Position numbers and translations under genes: made by a program. A stretch of 59,284 bases of DNA, from NCBI GenBank assembly GCA_934402055.1, contig CAKRTC010000010.1, positions 1-59,284 of the forward strand. The letters are read 5' to 3'. Each line of letters opens with the position of its first letter. Positions within the stretch are counted from its first letter, which is position 1. Of the stretch, positions 24,721 to 34,730 are shown piece by piece. Source of the DNA: an uncultured Lachnospiraceae bacterium. GTDB taxonomy: Bacteria > Bacillota > Clostridia > Lachnospirales > Lachnospiraceae. The notes below the pieces were generated by a model. It was given only the letters and a program-made list of their open reading frames with translations. It searched no databases and was not told the origin of the DNA.

Positions 24721-26475
24721 ATGGATGAGATCTTAGAGATCGTGAACGGACAGATCTTCGGAGTCTGGTTCCTTATAGGTGCCGCTCTTGTATTCTGGAT
24801 GCAGGCAGGCTTTGCTATGTGTGAGGCGGGATTTACCCGTGCCAAGAACACCGGCAATATACTGATGAAGAATCTGATGGATTTCTGTATAGGAACCATT
24901 GTATTCATTCTGATCGGTTTCGGTCTTCTCTTGGGAGAGGATATACTCGGTATTATCGGTAAGCCGGGATTTGATATTTTTACCGATTACGCAAATTTTG
25001 ATTTCTCAAACTTTGTATTTAACCTCGTATTCTGCGCTACGACCGCAACTATAGTATCCGGTTCCATGGCAGACCGTACAAAGTTCATTTCTTACTGTGT
25101 TTATTCAGCAATAATCTCAGCAATCATATATCCGGTCGAGGCTCACTGGACATGGGGCGGCGGCTGGCTCAGTCAGCTTGGCTTCCATGATTTTGCAGGT
25201 TCCAACTGCATACATATGGTAGGCGGTATCTGTGCCTTCATAGGAGCTGCAATGCTCGGACCCCGTATCGGAAAGTTCGTTAAGGATAAGGAAGGCAAGA
25301 TCATTAAGGTAAATGCTTTTCCAGGACATAACCTTCCTATCGCCTGCCTCGGTGTATTCATACTCTGGCTCGGCTGGTACGGCTTCAACGGAGCTGCCTG
25401 CACCTCGGTAGAACAGCTCGGATCGGTATTTCTTACAACTACTGTAGCACCGGCTGTCGCAACTGTAGTGTGCATGGTGCTTACCTGGGTCAAGTACGGC
25501 AAGCCTGATGTATCAATGTGTCTTAACGCTTCACTTGCGGGTCTTGTTGCTATTACTGCACCTTGTGATGTTACCGATTGCTTCGGCGCAATCGTTATCG
25601 GAGCAGTAGCCGGAGTGCTTGTAGTATTCGGAGTATGGTTCTGCGATAACGTCGTTCATGTAGACGATCCTGTAGGTGCTGTTGCGGTACATATGCTTAA
25701 CGGTATCTGGGGAACTATAGCTGTAGGACTTTTTGCAACAAGCTCAGCTCCGATGAGTGAGATAGACGGTCTCTTTTACGGAGGCGGCTTCACACAGCTT
25801 GGCAAGCAGCTTATAGGCTGTGGTGCAACTATTGCATGGACGGCAATTACGATCTTTATCGCATTTTCAATAATCAAGGCAATATTCGGGCTCAGAGTTT
25901 CTGAGGAAGAGGAGATTACAGGACTTGATGCAACAGAGCATGGTCTTGCTTCCGCCTATGCAGGCTTCAGTCTTATGGATATATCCAACACCATGACCAT
26001 GGAGGTCAACGAGAACACAAGTCTCGGAGTCGAGGATTATGATCAGGCTTCAGAGGCTATGCGTAATGCCGCTGTTAAGGTAGTAAGAACTGAGTCTGAG
26101 CCGGCTGACGATACGGCAACAGGTATTCATAAGGTGGTTATTATCACAAAGCTTACTAGATTTGAGCTGATCAAGGAAGCTATGAATGCAATCGGTGTTA
26201 CAGGTATGACTGTTACTCAGGTAATGGGCTGCGGTATACAGAAGGGTGCCGGAGAGAAGTATCGTGGAGTTGAGATGGATGCAACGCTTCTTCCGCAGGT
26301 CAAGCTTGAGATAGTTGTAAGTAAGATTCCTGTAGATACGGTTATAGAAACTGCCAAGAAGACACTTTATACAGGTCATATCGGTGACGGAAAGATCTTT
26401 GTATACAGAGTAAGCCGTGTCGTAAAGGTAAGAACAGGTGAAGAAAACTATGATGCACTTCAGGATGTAGAGTAA
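24721..26475 (+). CDS. amt: ammonium transporter fused to a PII signalling domain
   Basis: This 584-residue protein has an Amt/Rh ammonium channel of about 11 membrane helices (1-400; WMQAGFAMCEAGFTR, and the His-bearing GGICAFIGAAMLG and VDDPVGAVAVHMLNG segments), a linker, and a complete C-terminal PII (GlnB/GlnK) domain (about 465-575). That domain keeps the T-loop Tyr (EKYRG) and the TGHIGDGKIFVY segment for ATP/2-oxoglutarate binding. The channel conducts ammonium; the tethered PII domain probably gates it by nitrogen status. The start has TTGGAGG seven bases upstream. gltB and gltD follow, making a nitrogen-assimilation cluster. Confidence 0.95.
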   Translation: MDEILEIVNGQIFGVWFLIGAALVFWMQAGFAMCEAGFTRAKNTGNILMKNLMDFCIGTIVFILIGFGLLLGEDILGIIGKPGFDIFTDYANFDFSNFVFNLVFCATTATIVSGSMADRTKFISYCVYSAIISAIIYPVEAHWTWGGGWLSQLGFHDFAGSNCIHMVGGICAFIGAAMLGPRIGKFVKDKEGKIIKVNAFPGHNLPIACLGVFILWLGWYGFNGAACTSVEQLGSVFLTTTVAPAVATVVCMVLTWVKYGKPDVSMCLNASLAGLVAITAPCDVTDCFGAIVIGAVAGVLVVFGVWFCDNVVHVDDPVGAVAVHMLNGIWGTIAVGLFATSSAPMSEIDGLFYGGGFTQLGKQLIGCGATIAWTAITIFIAFSIIKAIFGLRVSEEEEITGLDATEHGLASAYAGFSLMDISNTMTMEVNENTSLGVEDYDQASEAMRNAAVKVVRTESEPADDTATGIHKVVIITKLTRFELIKEAMNAIGVTGMTVTQVMGCGIQKGAGEKYRGVEMDATLLPQVKLEIVVSKIPVDTVIETAKKTLYTGHIGDGKIFVYRVSRVVKVRTGEENYDALQDVE

Positions 26476-26587
26476 GGCGTAGTTTTTACACTTTAATATA
26501 GAAGAAATTTAACAGCTTCGGCGGTGATCTCACGATAATTAACGGGGATCACTGTCGGAGCAAATGAAGTATAGGGGGATTTTTTTG

Positions 26588-29500
26588 ATGAGTATACCGG
26601 AAAGGAAGTTTGAGCCTGAGATAAGCTTGGACGGGATGGAGCACGATGCCTGCGGTATCGGTGCAGTCGTAAGCATCAACGGCGTCAAGGATTATGAAAC
26701 GCTTGATAAGGCGCTTCACATTGTTGAAAAACTTGAACACAGAGCAGGAAAGGATGCGACGGGAACAGTCGGAGACGGAGTCGGTATACTTTCTCAGATA
26801 CCGCATAAGCTGTATAAAAAAGCAGCTGCCAAGCTTGGCATCGAGCTTGGTGGAGAACGTGATTACGGAGTAGGCATGTTCTTCTTTCCGCAGGACAAGG
26901 TTAAGCGTAATTTCTCACAGGAGATGTTTGAGATAATTGCGCAGAAAAACGGAGTTAAGGTATTGGGATGGCGAGATGTGCCTATCCACCCTGAGATACT
27001 CGGCCGTGCCGCACTTGATTGCATGCCTTTCATAAGACAGTGTTTTCTTGAGAGACCCGAAGATGTGGAAAAGGGAATTGAGTTTGACAGAAAGCTCTAT
27101 GTACTGCGCCGTGAGTTTGAGCAGTCTAATGACGAGACCTTTGTAGTATCATGTTCATCCAGAACTGTTGTTTATAAGGGAATGTTTCTTGTGGGACAGC
27201 TCAGACGCTTCTACGAGGATCTGCAGGACAAGGATTTCAAGACGGCGATTGCCATGGTACATTCCCGTTTCTCTACCAATACCACACCATCATGGGAACG
27301 AGCTCATCCTTATCGTTTCATACTTCATAACGGTGAAATCAATACCATCCGCGGTAATGTGGACAGAATGGTAGCAAGAGAAGAAACCATGAGTGCCGGA
27401 TGTCTCGGTAAGGATATAGACAAGGTACTTCCTGTCATCAGACAGAGCGGTTCGGATTCTGCTATGCTGGATAATACTCTTGAATTCCTGTACATGAGCG
27501 GCATGGAGCTTCCTTTGGCGGTAATGATCACCATACCCGAGCCTTGGCGTCACATGGAGTACATGGACAGGGAAAAGCAGGATTTCTATCATTATTATGC
27601 AACCATGATGGAGCCATGGGACGGCCCTGCCTCAATACTGTTTTCAGACGGAGACCTTGTGGGTGCCATACTCGACAGAAACGGACTCAGACCGTCCAGA
27701 TACTATATAACGGATGATGATCACCTTATACTTTCATCAGAAGTAGGAGCTGTGGAGATACCTGAGGAGCATATAGTCAAGAAGTCAAGACTTATGCCGG
27801 GCAAGATACTGCTTATCGACACAGTGGGCAAGAGGATCATTTCCGATGAGGAGTGTAAGCATCATTACAGCACACTTCATCCGTACGGTGAATGGCTGGA
27901 TATGAATCTGCTGCACCTTGCCGATCTTCCGGTACCGAATAAAAAGGTAGAGGTGCATGACCAGACCCGCAGGGATCAGCTGTACAAGGCCTTCGGCTAC
28001 ACCTATGAGGATGTCAAGGATCTGATAATACCTATGGCGAGAAACGGTGCCGAGCCTACGGCATCTATGGGTATAGATATACCTCTTGCCGTGCTTTCGG
28101 AGAAGCATCAGTCATTGTTCAGCTATTTTAAGCAGATGTTTGCTCAGGTTACAAATCCGCCGATAGACTCACTCAGAGAGAAGGTTGTAACCGATACGAC
28201 GGTATTTATAGGCTCCGACGGAAACCTCTTAAAGGAGGGCGCCGAGAACTGTACGGAGATAGAGGTACATAATCCTATACTTACCGGAGTGGACCTGCTC
28301 AAGATCAAGGCGCTTGACCGTCCGGGCTTTAAGAGCAAGACGGTTTCGCTGCTGTATTACAAGTATACTTCTCTTGAGAGAGCACTTGAGCAGCTTGCCA
28401 TCAAGGTAGATGCCGCCTACAGAGACGGCTGCAATATCATAATACTTTCGGACAGAGGAGTGGATGAGAACCATTTGGCCATCCCTTCCTTGCTTGCGGT
28501 TTCTTCTATAGAGCATCATCTTGTAAGGACTCGTAAGAGGACTGCCGTATCTATCATTATAGAAAGCGCGGAGCCCAGAGATGTGCATCAGTTTGCTATG
28601 CTATTGGGATACGGCGCACGTGCCATCAATCCTTATCTTGCGCATGAGTGTATAGAGGAAGTTATTGAGCGAGGTATGCTGGATAAGGAACCTCATATTG
28701 CTATAAATGATTACAATAAGGCTGTTTTGGATGGAATAGTAAAAATAGCCTCAAAGATGGGAATATCCACACTCCAGTCATACCAGTCGGCACAGATATT
28801 TGAGGCTGTCGGAATCCGTAAGGATGTTATAGATAAATACTTTACCAATACAATAAGCCGTGTAGGAGGCATAGGTCTTGATGAGATAAATGATTCTGTT
28901 ATTTACCTGCATAATCAGGCCTTTGATCCTTTAAGACTCGGTCTTGATACGACTCTTGAGAGCTACGGCTTCCATAAGAGGAGAGAGGGAGGGGATAAGG
29001 AGGATCATCTCTATGATCCGATGACTATACTTACTCTCCAGCAGGCCGTAAGGACAGGAAGCTATGAGAAATTCAAGGAGTATACAAGCAGAGTTGATGC
29101 GGAGAACAGGCCGCATACACTGCGTTCACTGCTGGACTTTAATTATCCCGAGGACGGAGGCATAGACATATCGGAGGTAGAGCCTGCGAGCGAGATAGTT
29201 AAGCGCTTTAAGACAGGTGCGATGAGCTACGGCTCGATCTCCATAGAAGCACATGAGTGTATGGCTATAGCTATGAACAGACTCGGAGGAAAGTCCAACT
29301 CCGGAGAAGGAGGAGAAAATCCTGAGCGTTACGGTACGGAGAGAAACTCTGCTATTAAGCAGGTCGCTTCGGGTCGTTTCGGGGTAACGAGTGAGTATCT
29401 GAACAGTGCCAAGGAGATACAGATCAAGCTTGCACAGGGAGCAAAACCCGGCGAGGGCGGACATCTTCCGGCATCCAAGGTATATCCGTGGATAGCGCAT

Positions 29501-31132
29501 TGCAGATATTCCACACCGGGAGTAGCACTTATATCACCTCCGCCGCATCACGATATTTATTCCATAGAGGATCTTGCGCAGTTGATATTTGACTGTAAGA
29601 ATGCCAACCGTTATGCAAGAATATCCGTCAAACTGGTATCGGAAGCCGGTGTAGGAACCATTGCTTCGGGTGTTGCCAAGGCGGGAGCGCAGGTAATACT
29701 TATATCAGGTTTTGACGGAGGAACCGGTGCGGCACCGCGTAATTCAATACATAATGCAGGACTTCCGTGGGAGCTTGGTGTTGCCGAGGCACATCAGTCT
29801 CTGATCGATTCCGGACTTCGAAGCAGGGTTATTATAGAAGCGGACGGTAAGCTTATGAGCGGACGTGATGTTGCCATAGCGGCACTCCTCGGAGCCGAGG
29901 AATTTGGCTTTGCAACAGCACCGCTGGTTGCAATGGGCTGCATGATGATGAGAGTCTGCAATCTGGATACCTGCCCGGCAGGAATAGCGACACAGAACGA
30001 AGAACTCAGAAAGCGTTTTGCGGCTAAGCCTGAGTATGTCATGAACTTCATGCTCTATATAGCCGAGGAGCTTAGAGAAATCATGGCTAAACTTGGTATA
30101 CGCACACTTGATGAGATGGTCGGACGCTGTGATCTGCTTAAGAAGAGAAACAAGCTCAAAACAGAGAGAGCTATGTCTGTAAGTGTCGACAAAATAGTTG
30201 ATACGAGCTATGCAAATGCAGACAAGAAGCATTTTGAGCCGGAGGATGTATATGACTTTGAGCTCGAGAAAACAGTGGATGAGCGCATACTGCTTCCGAA
30301 GTTTAAGAATGCAATCAAGCGCGGAACTTCACATACAGAGGAGGTGAATGTCAGCAGTACGGACAGGACCTTCGGAACGCTGCTCGGATCAGAGATAACA
30401 CGAAGATGCGGTACCAAGCTCCCGACTGATACATTTACGGTAAAATGTCACGGAAGCGGAGGACAGTCCTTCGGCGCGTTCATACCATCGGGTCTTACGA
30501 TAAGACTTGAGGGTGATGCCAATGATTACTTCGGCAAGGGTCTTTCGGGCGGCAAGCTGGTAGTCGTTCCGCCTAAGACAAGCCATATCAAGGCATCCGA
30601 GAACATTATTATAGGAAATGTAGCGCTCTACGGTGCGACAAGCGGTACAGCTTATGTGTGCGGAGTTGCCGGAGAAAGATTCTGTGTCAGAAATTCCGGA
30701 GCTGTAGCGGTTGCCGAGGGCTGCGGAGATCACGGACTTGAATATATGACAGGCGGTCGTGCGGTCATATTGGGAGAGACCGGCAAAAACCTTGCGGCAG
30801 GTATGAGCGGCGGAATTGCTTATGTGCTTGATGAGGATCATTCTCTGTATAAGAGACTTAATAAAGAGATGATCAATGTAAGCACAGTAAGTGAAAAGCA
30901 GGATATAGCCGAGCTTCATGACATAATCACGGATTATTACAAGGAGACCGGTTCGGAGCTTGCAGCAAGGATACTTAAAGATTTCAAGGCGCATATACCG
31001 AGCTTCAAAAAGATAATACCTAAGGATTATCAGAAGATGCTGCATGTAATCGCGGAATTTGAAGAAAAAGGCATGAAGCATGAGGATGCGGTGCTGGAAG
31101 CATTCTTGAGCATCAAGAAAGGAGGCAGATAA
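26588..31132 (+). CDS. gltB: glutamate synthase large subunit
   Basis: GltB converts glutamine plus 2-oxoglutarate to two glutamate. This 1514-residue protein has the class II glutaminase domain with catalytic Cys22 (EHDACGIG; the preceding 21 residues would be cleaved), the central domain, the FMN-binding synthase domain, a 3Fe-4S site in CMMMRVCNLDTC, and the C-terminal beta-helix (G-x-x-G repeats such as GLSGGKLVV). ATG 26588 is preferred over 26564 because AGGGGG at 26573-26578 lies between them with 9-base spacing. gltD starts 2 bp after its stop. Length and motifs are complete. Confidence 0.96.
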   Translation: MSIPERKFEPEISLDGMEHDACGIGAVVSINGVKDYETLDKALHIVEKLEHRAGKDATGTVGDGVGILSQIPHKLYKKAAAKLGIELGGERDYGVGMFFFPQDKVKRNFSQEMFEIIAQKNGVKVLGWRDVPIHPEILGRAALDCMPFIRQCFLERPEDVEKGIEFDRKLYVLRREFEQSNDETFVVSCSSRTVVYKGMFLVGQLRRFYEDLQDKDFKTAIAMVHSRFSTNTTPSWERAHPYRFILHNGEINTIRGNVDRMVAREETMSAGCLGKDIDKVLPVIRQSGSDSAMLDNTLEFLYMSGMELPLAVMITIPEPWRHMEYMDREKQDFYHYYATMMEPWDGPASILFSDGDLVGAILDRNGLRPSRYYITDDDHLILSSEVGAVEIPEEHIVKKSRLMPGKILLIDTVGKRIISDEECKHHYSTLHPYGEWLDMNLLHLADLPVPNKKVEVHDQTRRDQLYKAFGYTYEDVKDLIIPMARNGAEPTASMGIDIPLAVLSEKHQSLFSYFKQMFAQVTNPPIDSLREKVVTDTTVFIGSDGNLLKEGAENCTEIEVHNPILTGVDLLKIKALDRPGFKSKTVSLLYYKYTSLERALEQLAIKVDAAYRDGCNIIILSDRGVDENHLAIPSLLAVSSIEHHLVRTRKRTAVSIIIESAEPRDVHQFAMLLGYGARAINPYLAHECIEEVIERGMLDKEPHIAINDYNKAVLDGIVKIASKMGISTLQSYQSAQIFEAVGIRKDVIDKYFTNTISRVGGIGLDEINDSVIYLHNQAFDPLRLGLDTTLESYGFHKRREGGDKEDHLYDPMTILTLQQAVRTGSYEKFKEYTSRVDAENRPHTLRSLLDFNYPEDGGIDISEVEPASEIVKRFKTGAMSYGSISIEAHECMAIAMNRLGGKSNSGEGGENPERYGTERNSAIKQVASGRFGVTSEYLNSAKEIQIKLAQGAKPGEGGHLPASKVYPWIAHCRYSTPGVALISPPPHHDIYSIEDLAQLIFDCKNANRYARISVKLVSEAGVGTIASGVAKAGAQVILISGFDGGTGAAPRNSIHNAGLPWELGVAEAHQSLIDSGLRSRVIIEADGKLMSGRDVAIAALLGAEEFGFATAPLVAMGCMMMRVCNLDTCPAGIATQNEELRKRFAAKPEYVMNFMLYIAEELREIMAKLGIRTLDEMVGRCDLLKKRNKLKTERAMSVSVDKIVDTSYANADKKHFEPEDVYDFELEKTVDERILLPKFKNAIKRGTSHTEEVNVSSTDRTFGTLLGSEITRRCGTKLPTDTFTVKCHGSGGQSFGAFIPSGLTIRLEGDANDYFGKGLSGGKLVVVPPKTSHIKASENIIIGNVALYGATSGTAYVCGVAGERFCVRNSGAVAVAEGCGDHGLEYMTGGRAVILGETGKNLAAGMSGGIAYVLDEDHSLYKRLNKEMINVSTVSEKQDIAELHDIITDYYKETGSELAARILKDFKAHIPSFKKIIPKDYQKMLHVIAEFEEKGMKHEDAVLEAFLSIKKGGR

Positions 31133-31134
31133 AG

Positions 31135-32646
31135 ATGGGAAAGCCGACAGGATTTTTGGAATATGACAGATCGGACAACACAGTCTGTGCTCCGAGCGAA
31201 AGAATAAATAATTTTGATGAGTTTAAACAGCAGCTTAACGAGGAGGAAAGACGCAGACAGGGTGCAAGATGCATGAACTGCGGAGTTCCGTTCTGCCAAT
31301 CGGCTATAAGGTTTAACGGCAGACTTATCGGCTGTCCGTTGCATAATCTTATTCCGGAATGGAATGATGAGGTATATAACGGCAACTACAGTCACGCACT
31401 GGACAGGCTCTTGAAAACCAACAATTTTCCGGAGTTTACCGGCAGAGTATGTCCGGCGCTTTGTGAAAGAGCCTGCATAAACGGAAAATATGACAGTCCG
31501 GTAACGGTTCATGAAAACGAACTGTTTATAATTGAAAAGGCATTTGAAGAGGGACTTGTAAAAGCAAGGATCCCGGCAATACGTTCGGGAAAGAGAGTTG
31601 CGGTAGTAGGAAGCGGCCCGGCAGGGCTTGCCTGTGCGGATCAGCTTAACCACAGAGGACACAGTGTTACTGTGTATGAGAAATCAGATCGTGCAGGCGG
31701 ACTGCTTATGTATGGTATTCCTAACATGAAGCTTGAAAAGTCGGTAATTGAGCGCCGTATTAAGCTTATGGAGCAGGAGGGTGTCAAATTCGTATGTAAC
31801 ACAGCTGTAGCACAGACTCCTGCGGATGATGCAAATGCATCGGAAACAGCTGTGATCTCTGCGGCAGAGCTTATGAATAAGTATGATGCTGTCGTGCTTT
31901 GCTGCGGTGCGGAGGTTCCGAGAAAGCTGGAAGCCTGGGAAGATATCAAGACAAAGCAAAAGGACATAAGCGGTGTATACTACGCAATGGATTACCTTAA
32001 GGCTGAAACAAAGCATCTGCTGGATGGAATCCCGGAGATAAGTGCCAAGGGACTTAATGTGGTCGTAGTCGGAGCCGGAGATACCGCAAATGACTGCATT
32101 GCTACAGCTGTAAGACAGAAGGCTGCTTCGGTGACTCAGCTTATCAGACGTTCGGAAGGCGGAAAACCTAAGCTGACATGGCCTGATTATGATGAGAGCG
32201 AGGGTCTCGGCTACGGACAGGAGGAAGCAATATCGGTATACGGCAAGGATATCCGTGTATTTGAGACCGGAGTAAAGAACATCGTTACGGATGATAAGTC
32301 CAAGCTTAAAGAGATACAGACAGTAGGACTTAAGAGAAAAGACGGAGTATATACTGAAATTGCAGGCAGCGAACAGCTTATACCGGCTGACCTCCTTATT
32401 GTCGCTTCGGGATTTTCGGGATGTGATGAGGCTGTCATCAAGGCGTTTGCCGGAGAAAAATCAGAGGATGAAGTATTTTTTGAGAAGCTTAGATCCGAGC
32501 ACAAAACCAAGGTACAGGGACTCTTTATTGCAGGAGATATGCGTATAGGAGCTTCACTGGTCGTAAGAGCCATAGCCGAGGGCCGTGACTGTGCAAGCCA
32601 GGTCGATGAATACCTTGTGGGCTATAGGGTCATGGAGAGACTGTGA
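31135..32646 (+). CDS. gltD: glutamate synthase small subunit (NADPH, FAD, Fe-S)
   Basis: This 503-residue protein supplies electrons from NAD(P)H to GltB. It has N-terminal Cys motifs for 4Fe-4S clusters (CMNCGVPFC, then GCPLHNL, and CPALCERACI), an FAD dinucleotide fold (VVGSGPAGLACADQL near residue 158), an NADPH fold (VVVGAGDTANDCIATAV near 308) and the FAD-closing FIAGDMRIGASLVVRAI. AAAGGAGG overlaps the end of gltB just upstream, so the pair is translationally coupled. A large terminator follows at 32820. Confidence 0.95.
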   Translation: MGKPTGFLEYDRSDNTVCAPSERINNFDEFKQQLNEEERRRQGARCMNCGVPFCQSAIRFNGRLIGCPLHNLIPEWNDEVYNGNYSHALDRLLKTNNFPEFTGRVCPALCERACINGKYDSPVTVHENELFIIEKAFEEGLVKARIPAIRSGKRVAVVGSGPAGLACADQLNHRGHSVTVYEKSDRAGGLLMYGIPNMKLEKSVIERRIKLMEQEGVKFVCNTAVAQTPADDANASETAVISAAELMNKYDAVVLCCGAEVPRKLEAWEDIKTKQKDISGVYYAMDYLKAETKHLLDGIPEISAKGLNVVVVGAGDTANDCIATAVRQKAASVTQLIRRSEGGKPKLTWPDYDESEGLGYGQEEAISVYGKDIRVFETGVKNIVTDDKSKLKEIQTVGLKRKDGVYTEIAGSEQLIPADLLIVASGFSGCDEAVIKAFAGEKSEDEVFFEKLRSEHKTKVQGLFIAGDMRIGASLVVRAIAEGRDCASQVDEYLVGYRVMERL

Positions 32647-32819
32647 GACTGAGTGTCATAGTTTGCAATAATTATCAGACCATGCAGATTTCAGCTCAGC
32701 TGATTGAAATTATAGACTATAGTTACAGTTATTCTGATATAAAAGCGAAAACTAAAGAAAAGGTTTACAGAAAACAGGGCTAAGCTCAATTGGTGATTTA
32801 AAAATCACCCAAGACAGAA

Positions 32820-32884
32820 AAATGCCGCCGAGGATGCGTATAGACATACCTAAGATGGTATGCGTCGCATTATCGGCGGCATTT
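32820..32884 (+). terminator. terminator of the gltBD unit
   Basis: A 12-bp outer stem AAATGCCGCCGA/TCGGCGGCATTT (32820-32831/32873-32884) encloses a second stem of GACATACC pairing with GGTATGCGTC. A T-rich tract follows. Nothing further is recognisable in 32647-32986. Confidence 0.75.
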
Positions 32885-32986
32885 AATGTTTTAATAAAGC
32901 TTGCAAATTAAAGATAATTATGTTTCTAAAGGTAGGTCATACCATGCCTTGTCATTATAACCCACATTGTTTGAGCAAAAGTCTTA

Positions 32987-34276
32987 TTATTTACCGTTCA
33001 TAAGATGAACGAGTTCTATACGTGCCGAGATCTCAAGCTTTTCAAATATGCTGTGCATATGACGTTTAACCGTGTGCTCGGATATGAAGAGCTTCTCCGC
33101 AATCTCGGGATTGGTCATTCCGGAATATGCGAGCATAGCGACCTCGCGTTCTCTGTTGGTAAGATGCTTTATGTTAAATAATTCCTCTATAGTCATAGTC
33201 ATGACATCGTCTGCAGCGGCTTTGCCATCTTCGGACATATACTTGTTGCCTTCGGCAGCCGAGTCGGACTGAAGAGCTTTATCCTTTTTCGGAGACACAT
33301 CATTTACAGTGATTTTGCTGACAAACTCAATGCCGGAGCCTTCCTCATCGGCAACTTGTACTTCGGTGGAGTTAATACTCTGAACAGCTTCAACAGCCGG
33401 CTTATTATCAAGGTTGTTTTCGTTGCCCGGCAGCAGATCGTTTTCTGCGGGAGCGTCATTGCCTTCAACAGCTTTGTCTTCTATGTGAACAGTATTATCA
33501 AATGTCTTATATGTCTGATCGCTGCCGGAGCTTCCTGCCTTATTCAGTTTTGATAATATCTCTTCCTTAAGAGTACGACCGGAATAATCGGTCTTATATA
33601 CATATATGGCAAATGCAAGTATGATCAGCATCTGCTGAACTGAGCCTGTCAGATATTCGTGAGCCTCAAAAGGAAGTCCGAGATAAGTCTCAACCACCAT
33701 GGTTATGCTTGTCCACCACTGAATAAGTATCAGCATACCGGTAATGAAAAGATTGAATTGCTTAAAGTATCTGATATGCACGGCGTTTCTGCGTGAGAAA
33801 GCTGTATAGATAAGCATTACACTGAGAAGTGTCGAGTCCAGCACCTCGAGAATTATTCCGTATTTATTAATGAAAAGAAATTTATCATCGACAAAGAAGC
33901 CATAGTTGAACAGGCCTATAAGCAGAACCAGTGCCGATATGCAGGTGCAGACCTTGCCGCTGTGAACGGAAGTCTTGTCAGAGTGGAAAAACAAAAGATA
34001 TCTGCACCAGGAGTATGCCTGCAGGGTATAAAGGCAGGAGTCTGTCAGTCTTATAAATAAATTGTAATGGTAGTAATGCAATAGGCTGTCCTGTATCGTC
34101 ATCCAAAGGTAGAGAGTTTCGACACAGAAATTACTTGCACAGAATACCATCAGGAAAAAAAGCTGGCGCCGTCTGCTGACCTCGTTGGCAACTGTAAGCA
34201 ACACAACAAAAGTCATCGCCGAGATAGCGATGATTATGGAGAAAAAGTATATCAACATGGAACTGAATACAAACAT
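32987..34276 (-). CDS. membrane-bound LuxR-type regulator
   Basis: This 429-residue protein has about seven hydrophobic segments in residues 1-245, a Glu/Asp/Ser-rich flexible linker (about 255-360), and a C-terminal LuxR-type helix-turn-helix (LTNREREVAMLAYSGMTNPEIA, ending HMHSIFEKLEI). It looks like a one-component sensor that keeps its DNA-binding domain on the membrane. AGAGG seven bases upstream supports the start at 34276. It diverges from the APC permease and saccharopine-dehydrogenase-like genes, which are its likely targets. A perfect palindrome lies in the shared promoter region. The ligand is unknown. Confidence 0.85.
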   Translation of the reverse strand: MFVFSSMLIYFFSIIIAISAMTFVVLLTVANEVSRRRQLFFLMVFCASNFCVETLYLWMTIQDSLLHYYHYNLFIRLTDSCLYTLQAYSWCRYLLFFHSDKTSVHSGKVCTCISALVLLIGLFNYGFFVDDKFLFINKYGIILEVLDSTLLSVMLIYTAFSRRNAVHIRYFKQFNLFITGMLILIQWWTSITMVVETYLGLPFEAHEYLTGSVQQMLIILAFAIYVYKTDYSGRTLKEEILSKLNKAGSSGSDQTYKTFDNTVHIEDKAVEGNDAPAENDLLPGNENNLDNKPAVEAVQSINSTEVQVADEEGSGIEFVSKITVNDVSPKKDKALQSDSAAEGNKYMSEDGKAAADDVMTMTIEELFNIKHLTNREREVAMLAYSGMTNPEIAEKLFISEHTVKRHMHSIFEKLEISARIELVHLMNGK

Positions 34277-34354
34277 GGATATAACCTCTGAAGGAGATAA
34301 AGCGTTATTTATCCGGAAGAAAGCTGTGCCCTATGAGATAAAAACGCTCCGAGA

Positions 34355-34370
34355 GATGTGCTCGCACATC
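34355..34370. promoter_or_regulatory. palindromic operator candidate GATGTGC-TC-GCACATC
   Basis: Perfect 7-bp arms (34355-34361 and 34364-34370) lie about 80 bp upstream of the membrane LuxR gene and inside the 454-bp divergent gap. The position suits autoregulation or control of both units. As RNA it could also form a hairpin in the regulator's leader. Confidence 0.45.
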
Positions 34371-34540
34371 CTTCTTAGTAAAGTTTAACATATAAAGCAT
34401 AGAAAATGCGGATTATTTTTGTTTATTCTTTAAAAAGGAATGAGCCTTATATTGTATCTGAATAAATACAAATGTCAAGACTCATTTTAACAGTATCATA
34501 ACATGTTTGTGCAAAATAGACAAAAAATACTGGTAGTCTA

Positions 34541-34568
34541 TTGACATCTGCTGAATAAAATCTACAAA
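34541..34568 (+). promoter_or_regulatory. promoter of the APC permease unit
   Basis: A consensus TTGACA (34541-34546) is followed after 16 bases by TACAAA (34563-34568), about 160 bp before the permease start. The remaining gap sequence is AT-rich and shows no gene. Confidence 0.5.
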
Positions 34569-34730
34569 ATATAGCACTGTGGTACTATATCTTTTCGACT
34601 CCTTTTGGGTGACAATGCGGGTATGAAGTTGAGCGGGTTACTGAAAGGACTGTTCTTTATCTCTCAATGCAGGCACTCACGATCGGCTATACTTCGGAAA
34701 CCTTCAATATGAAAGGAGTTTAAAACTGAT

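Noticed and set aside
26900..31081. Many long antisense reading frames inside gltB
   Set aside because: They follow the codon pattern of gltB on the opposite strand, have no ribosome binding sites and match no known protein.
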